A stretch of DNA of 64,000 nt, taken from JADFGZ01 sp965222345. GTDB taxonomy: Bacteria > Acidobacteriota > Terriglobia > 2-12-FULL-54-10. Location of the stretch: the NCBI GenBank assembly GCA_965222345.1, contig CBDCTS010000007.1, positions 744,001-808,000 on the forward strand, written 5' to 3'. The notes below the pieces were generated by a model that was given only the letters and a program-made list of their open reading frames with translations, was not told where the DNA came from and did not search any database. A program made the position numbers and the translations under genes. Shown one piece after another: positions 25,169 to 31,577 of this stretch; position 1 is the first letter of the stretch, and each line of letters opens with the position of its first letter.

Positions 25169-25426
25169 GCTCCTCCTTCTTGCTCCTCACGATCGCCTAC
25201 GAAGCTAATGGATTGCCACTCGACGTTTGTTGTCCGGAATCGGTCACGACTCCGGGATAAAACCGCTCCAAACGCAAGGGCCCGGGCAACGAAGCAACCG
25301 CCCGCCAAACCTGTCGCTTGCGGTAACTGTTTCCATCCGTTTCCCCTGCGTAGTCAACTCTGTGGGGTTCAGCAGGCGCCTTTTGAATTCCCTTAGGCCG
25401 TCCCGCCGTAACCCGCAACGCCGGGT
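25169..25426 (-). promoter_or_regulatory. Long 5' leader of the ammonium transporter gene
   Basis: If the promoter at 25427-25456 is used, the transcript has a leader of about 250 nt. It is GC-rich, unlike the AT-rich DNA beyond the promoter, and contains a good hairpin at 25234-25255 (CCGGAGTCG / CGATTCCGG, loop TGAC). I do not recognise a known riboswitch class. A 73-codon open frame also spans it, without homology that I can see. Confidence 0.4.
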
Positions 25427-25456
25427 AGATTAGATGGAAAAAAAGAACATGTCAAG
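25427..25456 (-). promoter_or_regulatory. Sigma70-type promoter for the ammonium transporter
   Basis: On the minus strand a perfect -35 box TTGACA (25451-25456) is followed by TCTAAT (25429-25434, spacing 16) or the overlapping TAATCT (25427-25432, spacing 18). It points at amtB, about 260 bases away. A sigma54 site was looked for, and the closest match has the wrong spacing. Confidence 0.6.
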
Positions 25457-25690
25457 GGCAAATGTGAAAATTGCTATAATATTTTTGCATATATTGCATA
25501 AATTTATCTATGAATTTGCAATTTAATAGGTATTTATTGTGATTTTGAAAAGATTTTGTGCTTCATACGCATTTATAGATAGATCATTGCGTATTCGCAC
25601 GCCAGCGCAAAGATTCGATGGGTTCTGACTGATTCTTGATATCTCACTCATTTCATATCAATAAAATGAGTCTATATAATGCTTCACTGG
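25440..25690. other. AT-rich gene-free segment with nested inverted repeats
   Basis: About 250 bases of markedly AT-rich DNA in a GC-rich neighbourhood, including TATAAT and repeated TTGCAT/TTGCAA motifs. At 25636-25671 two inverted repeats interlock: TTGATAT (25636) with ATATCAA (25655), and ACTCATTT (25646) with AAATGAGT (25664). Each arm of the second lies inside or beyond the first, so they could form a pseudoknot or alternative hairpins. No gene is seen. Confidence 0.5.
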
Positions 25691-25826
25691 TCTATTCATT
25701 GCGGTCTCTGGGCAATAACGGGCCAGGTGACATCTGCACAGGTGAGCAACTGCCAGTAATCGCTGATCTTGTGTGACGGTCAATAGATGTCTCGGACCTG
25801 TGCTTACATGACCTGGCCAGCTAAAG

Positions 25827-26395
25827 ACAGGCATTCTTGCCTGTAGGTAGGGTAGGCATTCCTGCCTGCCTTGTAGAGAGCACAGGGCGGCAGCCCTGTG
25901 CTCCATTTCCTCCAGGCCTGTACGCTTTTTTCTCCGCCTGCCCCACCTAACCCTCAATGAATGGCTTTGTTTTGCATAACAAAGCCAATAACGAAGCCAA
26001 TGCCCGATCTTCTGCATATCTAATATCTCCTTATTATGCAATTGGATAGCTGGATATCAGAAGTTTTGAAATGGGTTCGTTTTGCAAAAAAACTTTTTCC
26101 CCGCTCGCTTCCCCCCTGGAAGGTTTTCACACTCGGTCCCTAGCTTCCCACAACGCCTGTGAAGCCCCAGCGGGGCGCAAGCGTCTAGCCCACGGCGCCA
26201 GCCGTGGGTGGGAAAAGCCACGCTGGATCAGCCCCGGAAGGGGCGAAAGAAGGAGGCCTTAAACCTCCCAAACGCCTTCCGGCCCGATTCTCCCTCGCGG
26301 AAATTCCGGGGGCGACAAAATTATTCCGAGAATTCCGAATCTACCGAGGATCCCGAGAATTCCGAACATTCCGATTATGCCGAAATGACAGCGTT
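25827..26395 (+). repeat. Composite dispersed repeat, copy C
   Basis: A modular repeat sharing long stretches, in the same order, with 54335-54745. The modules are a hairpin ACAGGCATTCTTGCCTGT (25827-25844) and a second GGCATTCCTGCC-type hairpin; an 11-bp-stem hairpin starting GAGCACAGGGC (25878-25903); a block around 25980-26095 (AACGAAGCCAATGCCCGATC, ATGGGTTCGTTTTGCAAAA); a GGCCCGATTCTCCCTCGCG block (26281); and the 9-nt array (26326-26388). Copy C is longer than copy D because of an extra segment around 26110-26270. No open frame across it is plausible. Confidence 0.75.
26326..26388 (+). repeat. 9-nt periodic array, copy C (7 units)
   Basis: CCG starts at 26326, 26335, 26344, 26353, 26362, 26371 and 26380: seven units with an exact 9-base period. 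Units include ATTCCGAGA, ATTCCGAAT, CTACCGAGG and ATCCCGAGA. The array abuts a transposase relic on its right. Confidence 0.9.
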
Positions 26396-26591
26396 TCGGG
26401 TTGCCTGCCGACCCCAGGATTTTGTTAGCTTGCCGCGCAATGAACCCTTTCAGAACCCTTGTGATCCGTTCCGGGGACACGCCGGGCCTCAGCGGTATAT
26501 GCACGGGGTTGGACATCACCGCATCAGCGTGCAGTAGGCAGAGCTGGAGCATTTCTCCTAAAGGCGCATATCGGGCAGCCACGACGAGCAC
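26396..26591 (-). pseudogene. Relic of a RAYT/IS200-like (Y1) transposase
   Basis: The minus-strand frame from 26591 gives LLHADAVMSNPVHIPLRPG followed by SPERITRVLKGFIARQANKI and LGSAGNP. This matches the core of REP-associated tyrosine transposases (VMPNHVHLL, an ITRxLKGxTARxAN helix, ILGRTGxPFWQ). The metal-binding HUH motif is damaged (NPVH instead of NHVH). The reading frame runs directly into the 9-nt array where FWQ-ESYDH would follow. The N-terminal third and catalytic Tyr region are missing, so it is inactive. RAYT proteins mobilise REP palindromes, which makes the position next to a palindromic repeat notable. Confidence 0.6.
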
Positions 26592-26596
26592 TTTCC

Positions 26597-26878
26597 GCGC
26601 GTAGGTCTTTGCTACACCAATCGGAATCCGAAAAGGAGTTGGAGAGCAAAGTAGCTTGGACGTATTCGCTGGAAGCGGAGTTGGAGAAGGCCCGCCGGCA
26701 TCTGGCCAACTTGTAGGGTGAATTTGATGACCGTACCGCCTGGGTGCTGAAGATGGACGCTGAACTGAAAGCCGCGCGCGCCGACCTGCGCCGTATCTGC
26801 GGCTCGTTCTGCTATCAACTGGGCAAGAAGCTACTGCTGATTCCCGCGCCGCATTTTAAGCGCGGACGGCAGGGCTGA
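26597..26878 (+). pseudogene. Decayed fragment of a coiled-coil protein with an in-frame stop
   Basis: Plus-strand translation gives ESEKELESKVAW, LEAELEKARRHLANL, a TAG, then GEFDDRTAWVLKMDAELKAA, RADLRRI and GKKLLLIPAPHF before a TGA at 26876-26878. The pattern resembles the coiled-coil region found beside methyltransferase or glycosyltransferase domains in long polysaccharide-type proteins (EFDERTAWALxLDAEL). The internal stop and absence of a start or catalytic domain mark it as a remnant. The parent family is a guess. Confidence 0.45.
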
Positions 26879-26881
26879 ACA

Positions 26882-26930
26882 GAACACCTCTCCGCCTGCC
26901 GGTCCCGGCTGTGGGGCCGGTCCTGTGTTC
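26882..26930. repeat. Palindrome with outer GAACAC/GTGTTC arms
   Basis: An inner 8-bp stem CCGGTCCC / GGGGCCGG (26899-26920, loop GGCTGT) lies within outer arms GAACAC (26882) and GTGTTC (26925). Its TCCTGTGTTCC edge resembles the GAGCACAGG hairpins of the composite repeat, so it may be a diverged member. Confidence 0.45.
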
Positions 26931-27061
26931 CATTGCTGTCCGCTGCAATACGCAATCTGAATCGAAGGTGAGCGTCTAACTGTTGAGCCCGTGCGCGCCA
27001 CCGCCGCTGTCCGGTTGGAGCCATTGGATTTCTGCTTCACAGTCGGCGACGCTTCAGGCTC

Positions 27062-28498
27062 TCATTGGCCGGAGACTTCCCTCCAGTTGAGAGCGTAGTC
27101 CAAGTAATAGCCGTTCATGATGGCGTCATACCAGAGTTTTGCCACGGCAGGCATTACTCCCATGGGTAAATCGGGCTCCGGATTGGAATAGCCATGCGTG
27201 CCCGCCTTGAATTCGACTAGACGGACCTTGGGTGGAGGATCCATGGCCGCATACATCGGCAAAGTCACCGCCTTATATCTTTCGGGCGTGTGATCCCCGC
27301 TGGCCAGCGCAATGCCGAAAATGACCGGTGGAACCGGTTTCACACCGTTGCCCCACAGTTCTCGGGAATAGAAGACATATTTATCGATCATCTTCTGAGT
27401 TTCCTCCGCATTGAGCTTTAACCGCTTGGAGGCAGCCCGCGCGGCCTGAGCCAACTGATGAGTGCTGCCAAAGTGGACAGGCGTTTGGGCCTTTATGCTC
27501 GGAGATGGCTGCCCATGTTCGAAGCTGTCAAGAACTTTTTCCATCAGTACAGGCAAGTTGATGAGAGCCTCGGGGCCTTCGTTCATGTACGCTTCCAACC
27601 CCGCATAGCGAGCCCTATCCCGCCAGGTTCGAATGTTCAGACACTCAAACGGCAAATCTCCGATTGTCCTTCCGCCAGGGTCGCCGTCGCTCCGCATCTG
27701 AACGCGCATGATGTAACCAAAGGGAGTATTCTCCATCCCCACCACGCCAACGACGTTTGGCACGCGTTGGCTGAACATGAAGGAGAATGGTCCGCCTGTG
27801 GAGTGCCCACTAATGTAGATTGAATATTCGGCGGCCGGCAGATGTTTGGCCATGAGAGTTTTGCCGGTTTCCTCAAAGGCCACCGGCCAGCTGGCCATTC
27901 GATCGTAGAACTCTGTGCCTTCTTTGGCACAGGCCAGGATCATCGTTCCGTATTTGGGGAATGATTTGTCCTCGACGACCTCATACTGATCCCTGGTTAT
28001 CAAAGAGTCTTTGGTCCAAATAGGAGTCCGCACCGACCCATCCGGCTTGATCGTGCTGCCCGGCCAATTTCTGCTGGGGTCCAGGAGATAAAGCTGCCCG
28101 GGATAGGTCATCGTTACAACCTTGATGCCGAACTTGGTGGCCAGCAGACGGGAGCGCGGGATGAGTCCGCGATGATCGCCCCCTCCGCCGTGAATCATGA
28201 AGATGCCGATCTTCTTGCCGTCTGGACCGGTGGGTATTTTGGACGAGTCTTCCGGCTCGAAGACCATTCCACCGACGTCCCAATCCATCTCCAGGGCTTG
28301 AACACGTACAATGTCCTCCCTCTCTGTTATCTGGATATCCGGCATACCGAGAACAGCCTGAGAAGTCTGGATGATCTCTTCACGGGGGACGACGGAAGGT
28401 GGATTCCATTGTGCTACGAGGCTGCCCGGCGCCACAAACAAGACAGCCGCCCACAATCCCAACAAACGAAGCTCTTTTGCCAAAGGAAGATTTCCCAT
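27062..28498 (-). CDS. Exported alpha/beta hydrolase-fold protein
   Basis: About 478 residues from the ATG at 28498; the frame opens at a TTG 8 codons earlier, and AAGGAGG lies 14 nt upstream of the ATG. The signal peptide is LLGLWAAVLFVAPGSLVA. An HGGGGDHRGL segment at about residue 105 resembles an oxyanion-hole loop, and ISGHSTGGPFSFM near residue 235 is the nucleophile elbow (GxSxG with Ser). HGYSNPEPDLP near the C-terminus may supply the catalytic His. The substrate is unknown. The next minus-strand gene (MGMT) lies upstream across 78 bases. Placement in the alpha/beta hydrolase superfamily is fairly secure, the family is not. Confidence 0.7.
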   Translation of the reverse strand: MGNLPLAKELRLLGLWAAVLFVAPGSLVAQWNPPSVVPREEIIQTSQAVLGMPDIQITEREDIVRVQALEMDWDVGGMVFEPEDSSKIPTGPDGKKIGIFMIHGGGGDHRGLIPRSRLLATKFGIKVVTMTYPGQLYLLDPSRNWPGSTIKPDGSVRTPIWTKDSLITRDQYEVVEDKSFPKYGTMILACAKEGTEFYDRMASWPVAFEETGKTLMAKHLPAAEYSIYISGHSTGGPFSFMFSQRVPNVVGVVGMENTPFGYIMRVQMRSDGDPGGRTIGDLPFECLNIRTWRDRARYAGLEAYMNEGPEALINLPVLMEKVLDSFEHGQPSPSIKAQTPVHFGSTHQLAQAARAASKRLKLNAEETQKMIDKYVFYSRELWGNGVKPVPPVIFGIALASGDHTPERYKAVTLPMYAAMDPPPKVRLVEFKAGTHGYSNPEPDLPMGVMPAVAKLWYDAIMNGYYLDYALNWREVSGQ

Positions 28499-28576
28499 AA
28501 CTGTATCGGTAGCCTCCTTCAAATTGATTGCCTTTCGGACGATCCGGCCGCTAACTGATAATACTCCGCTTCCGGT

Positions 28577-29137
28577 TTATTTTACTGCTAAATCTCCCCG
28601 CCCCGCCCGTTCCATCTTCAGCATCTGGGTTTTTCTCTTCAGGCCCCCGCCATAGCCTCCGAGTGATCCGTCGCTGGCGATGACGCGGTGGCAGGGAACG
28701 ATGATCGCCACCGGGTTGTAGTGGTTTGCCATGCCCACGGCGCGGTAAGCGCGAGGGTTGCCCACCGCTCTGGCGATCTGCTGATAGGAGCGCGTTTCCC
28801 CGTAAGGAATCCGGAGCAGCTCCCGCCAGACCTTCATTTGGAAGGGTGTGCCGTGAAGGTCCAGCGGCACTGTAAACTGTTTGCGGCGACCGGCCACGTA
28901 TTCATTCAGTTCGGCGACGACGCGGCGGACTAGCCGTGCCCCGTTCTTTTTACTCTGACCGCTGGTGCGGAGCTCTTGTTTCCCTGAATTTGATTGTGGG
29001 CGATGTGAACCGTTGCGGCTGGTTCGCAGCTTCTTCCGGGAGCCCAGTGACAGTTCGTACAGTCCCCGGTCGGAACAGCAAACCGTAATCTTCCCGTGCG
29101 GCGAATCGAACGTTTCCCAGTAAAGTGTCTGCGCCAT
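28577..29137 (-). CDS. ogt: Methylated-DNA--protein-cysteine methyltransferase
   Basis: Suicide repair of O6-alkylguanine. AAAGGAGG lies 6 nt before the ATG. The C-terminal catalytic domain has TPFQMKVWRELLRIPYGET, the DNA-binding helix SYQQIARAVGNPRAYRAVG with its Arg finger, the acceptor Cys in IVPCHRVIASDG (about residue 151) and GGYGGGLKRK. The N-terminal half contains a low-complexity insert (RKKLRTSRNGSHRPQSN) that is not conserved in the family. Total 186 residues. It is divergent from the secretin gene. Confidence 0.95.
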   Translation of the reverse strand: MAQTLYWETFDSPHGKITVCCSDRGLYELSLGSRKKLRTSRNGSHRPQSNSGKQELRTSGQSKKNGARLVRRVVAELNEYVAGRRKQFTVPLDLHGTPFQMKVWRELLRIPYGETRSYQQIARAVGNPRAYRAVGMANHYNPVAIIVPCHRVIASDGSLGGYGGGLKRKTQMLKMERAGRGDLAVK

Positions 29138-29245
29138 TCCGAACCTCCTTTGTTTGCGATTTCTACTCTGTTTTGCTTACAAATGCAAGCGGTGTTCGCT
29201 CCTGATCTTGTCTCTGCTTTGCGGCCCGCGTACAATCAAGATGTG

Positions 29246-30883
29246 ATGGGGAGACTTTTTCAAACGGCCGGCATTGCGCTGCTGGGAGCAGCATTCTGCG
29301 CGGCATACAGCGTCAACGCCTGGTCTGCTTTGGTTCCGTCACGGATGTCGGAGCGCAGCCAGCCGGCCTTTGACACCTCCCTGGCATTCGATCTGATACC
29401 CCAGGTGGAGCGGGCCAGCTTTGACCTGCGACGGGCGAGTTTGCGGGCCATTTACCGGGCTATTGCGGACGCCTACGGAATCCGGCTGATCTTTGACAGG
29501 GACCTTGCTGAATCCGGCCTCGTCAGCAACTTTCGCCTGCAAGACGCCACGCTCCGGGAGGCTCTGGAGGCTGCCGAGAACATCTCCAAGATGTTTGTAG
29601 CTCCCGTCGATGAGCAAACGGGCGTGATTGCCTCCGACACCCCCCAGAAGCGGGGAGAGTTCGAGCGGCAGGTTCTGGGGACCTTTCAGTTGGACGACCT
29701 GACCACGCCCGAACAGTTGGTCGAGATCACGACAGCCCTGCAGAGCTTGCTCGACTTGCGCCGCGTGGCCCAGGACACCCGTTCGAACTTGATCAGCGCA
29801 CGTGGACGCAGACGGCAGATGATTGCCGCAGCGGAGTTTGTCCAAACCGTCGCGCAACCGCGGGGCGAGGTGATGCTGCAGATGGAGATCTTTGAGTACA
29901 ACCATCAGCGGGCGCGGGAACTGGGAATCGATCCGCCACAGCCTTTCCGGATGATTTTTCTTGGAGAAAATGAGTCAGCGCCTTCTATGCCGCTGCTCAC
30001 GTTCGGCCAGGGCCGGACCCTCTATGGTGTCGGCCTTCCAGGCGTTGAGGCGCGGCTGAACTCTTTCTCCTCTGTGGTGCGGTCTTTGCGGAAGCTCCAA
30101 CTGCGGGCTTCCGACAGCCAGGAAGTGAAACTGCTGGCGGGCGAGCGATTCCCCGTGGTCAATGCCTTTCTGACATCGAGCTTTTTCTTGACTGGCGGCG
30201 CTCAGCAGCCTCCCGGCGCCGGCATAGGATATTTCCCCTCGGTTCAATATGAGGATATAGGCGTTGCGGTTACCGCGACTCCATACCTCCATGCCGGACG
30301 CGAGCTGACCCTGAAGCTGGACTTGGCGCTGCGGGCGCTTGGGGAGCAGACCCTGAACGGTGTTCCGGTCATCAACAACCGCCAGCTAACGGCCCAATTC
30401 CGCCTGCGGGACGGAGAAAGCGTTCTCATCGGCGGCATCCTGGACCGCTCCGAGCGGAAGTCGCGCTCCGGTTTTCCTCTGCTGTCCCGGCTGCCCCTGC
30501 TGGGACGGCTGTTTGGAGGACACGAAAGTCAGGAGAGGGAAACCGAGATGCTGATCCTCATCCGGCCTCGCATTCTTCGGCCAGCCGTGGCGGAACAGTA
30601 CGCTTCCCGCGCCATCTTTTTTGGGAAAGAGCTGACGGGGTTGCCTGCCGCGCCGCCCCCTCCGCCTCCTGCTCCCACCCCTCAGCAGCCCGCTACGCCG
30701 GGTGCTCCTGTTCCGGGAGCACCCCAGGTAATGCCGGGTATGCCTCAGCCGGGCGTGTTTCCGCCGGGTGTCCCCCGGCCTGGCGTGCAGCCTGGAAGTC
30801 CGTTTCCGCAAGGCGTGTTTCCGCCGGGTTTTCCTCAACCCACCCAGCCTCGACCCAATCGACCGGGCCTGCAGCGGCCTTGA
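29246..30883 (+). CDS. Orphan type II/III secretion-type secretin
   Basis: About 545 residues from the ATG at 29246, which starts a signal peptide (LFQTAGIALLGAAFCAAYSVNA); the frame extends upstream into the divergent MGMT gene without plausible sequence. An STN-like N-terminal domain lies at about residues 50-125 (ASLRAIYRAIADAYGIRLIF, FRLQDATLREALE). The secretin core begins near residue 200 and includes VKLLAGERFPVVNAFL, VQYEDIGVAVTATPYLH, the GESVLIGGIL strand and PLLSRLPLLGRLFG, then EMLILIRPRIL. The last 80 residues are Pro/Gly-rich repeats. No GspE/F/G, PilB/C or pilin genes are nearby, so its partners must be elsewhere. Confidence 0.85.
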   Translation: MGRLFQTAGIALLGAAFCAAYSVNAWSALVPSRMSERSQPAFDTSLAFDLIPQVERASFDLRRASLRAIYRAIADAYGIRLIFDRDLAESGLVSNFRLQDATLREALEAAENISKMFVAPVDEQTGVIASDTPQKRGEFERQVLGTFQLDDLTTPEQLVEITTALQSLLDLRRVAQDTRSNLISARGRRRQMIAAAEFVQTVAQPRGEVMLQMEIFEYNHQRARELGIDPPQPFRMIFLGENESAPSMPLLTFGQGRTLYGVGLPGVEARLNSFSSVVRSLRKLQLRASDSQEVKLLAGERFPVVNAFLTSSFFLTGGAQQPPGAGIGYFPSVQYEDIGVAVTATPYLHAGRELTLKLDLALRALGEQTLNGVPVINNRQLTAQFRLRDGESVLIGGILDRSERKSRSGFPLLSRLPLLGRLFGGHESQERETEMLILIRPRILRPAVAEQYASRAIFFGKELTGLPAAPPPPPPAPTPQQPATPGAPVPGAPQVMPGMPQPGVFPPGVPRPGVQPGSPFPQGVFPPGFPQPTQPRPNRPGLQRP

Positions 30884-30947
30884 AAAAATTCCGCCTGCTG
30901 ACTCCTCAATTCGGAATCCTGGCTTCCTGCCGGGATAGAATCGAGGT

Positions 30948-31322
30948 ATGGCCTACGAGCTTGCCGCCGACCTGACGGCGCTGACGCATTTCGCGTTTCT
31001 TCTTTTCATCATCTTTGGCGCACTCCTGGGCCGTCACAGACGGGTGTGGCGTTGCCTGCATCTGGCCTCGATGGTCTATGGCGTGATGATCGAGGTTTTC
31101 TACTGGTATTGCCCGCTGACCTATCTGGAGCAGTACCTGCAGGAAAAGGCCGGCGCGGAAAGTTTTGAAGGAGGGTTCATCGCGCATTACCTGAACGAAG
31201 TCATTTATATCAACGCGCCGCAGTGGAGCTTGATTCTGGCAGCGGCGGCGGTGCTGGCGGTGAACGCGGGGCTTTACGTTTACTGGTTCCGGCAGCCTAA
31301 ACCTGCCCAACCGCGCCCGTGA
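30948..31322 (+). CDS. DUF2784 membrane protein
   Basis: A 124-residue protein with three membrane segments: LTHFAFLLFIIFGALLG, HLASMVYGVMIEVFYWYCPLTYLE and SLILAAAAVLAVNAGLYVYWF. The pattern 'C-PLTxLE' after the second helix followed by GGFIAHYLNEVIY is the DUF2784 signature. Function unknown. It stands alone between the secretin and lhr on the same strand; no regulatory signal was identified. Confidence 0.8.
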   Translation: MAYELAADLTALTHFAFLLFIIFGALLGRHRRVWRCLHLASMVYGVMIEVFYWYCPLTYLEQYLQEKAGAESFEGGFIAHYLNEVIYINAPQWSLILAAAAVLAVNAGLYVYWFRQPKPAQPRP

Positions 31323-31545
31323 AGCTGTGTGAAAACCAATCCGAGCCGCGACTGTAAAGGAGCGGTCAGAAAAGCAGTGACGAGTGACAAGTGATCAGAA
31401 TACAGGTGACAGCATCGTTGCTTGCTCATCACTTATCACCGGCTTTGGCCCGCTTGCTGGCGTGCGCAGCTCGGATTGTTTCTGCTCATACCGCATGTTC
31501 GTCTGAAGCTAAATTAGCGAGAGCATACCTGCAATGGTGGCATTG

Positions 31546-31551
31546 TATAAT
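31546..31551 (+). promoter_or_regulatory. Candidate -10 element upstream of lhr
   Basis: A perfect TATAAT 27 bases before the lhr start codon. No good -35 box is found at 16-18 nt, so this is tentative. Confidence 0.3.
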
Positions 31552-31577
31552 CAATCGATCTCTGAGGAACCCTGCGA

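Noticed and set aside
25302..25320. Possible sigma54 promoter upstream of amtB (TGGCGG...TTGCT on the minus strand)
   Set aside because: The GG and GC elements are 9 bases apart instead of 10 and the first box is poor; a good TTGACA promoter exists nearby.
25197..25418. 73-codon minus-strand open frame in the amtB leader
   Set aside because: No ribosome site or family resemblance; more likely untranslated leader.
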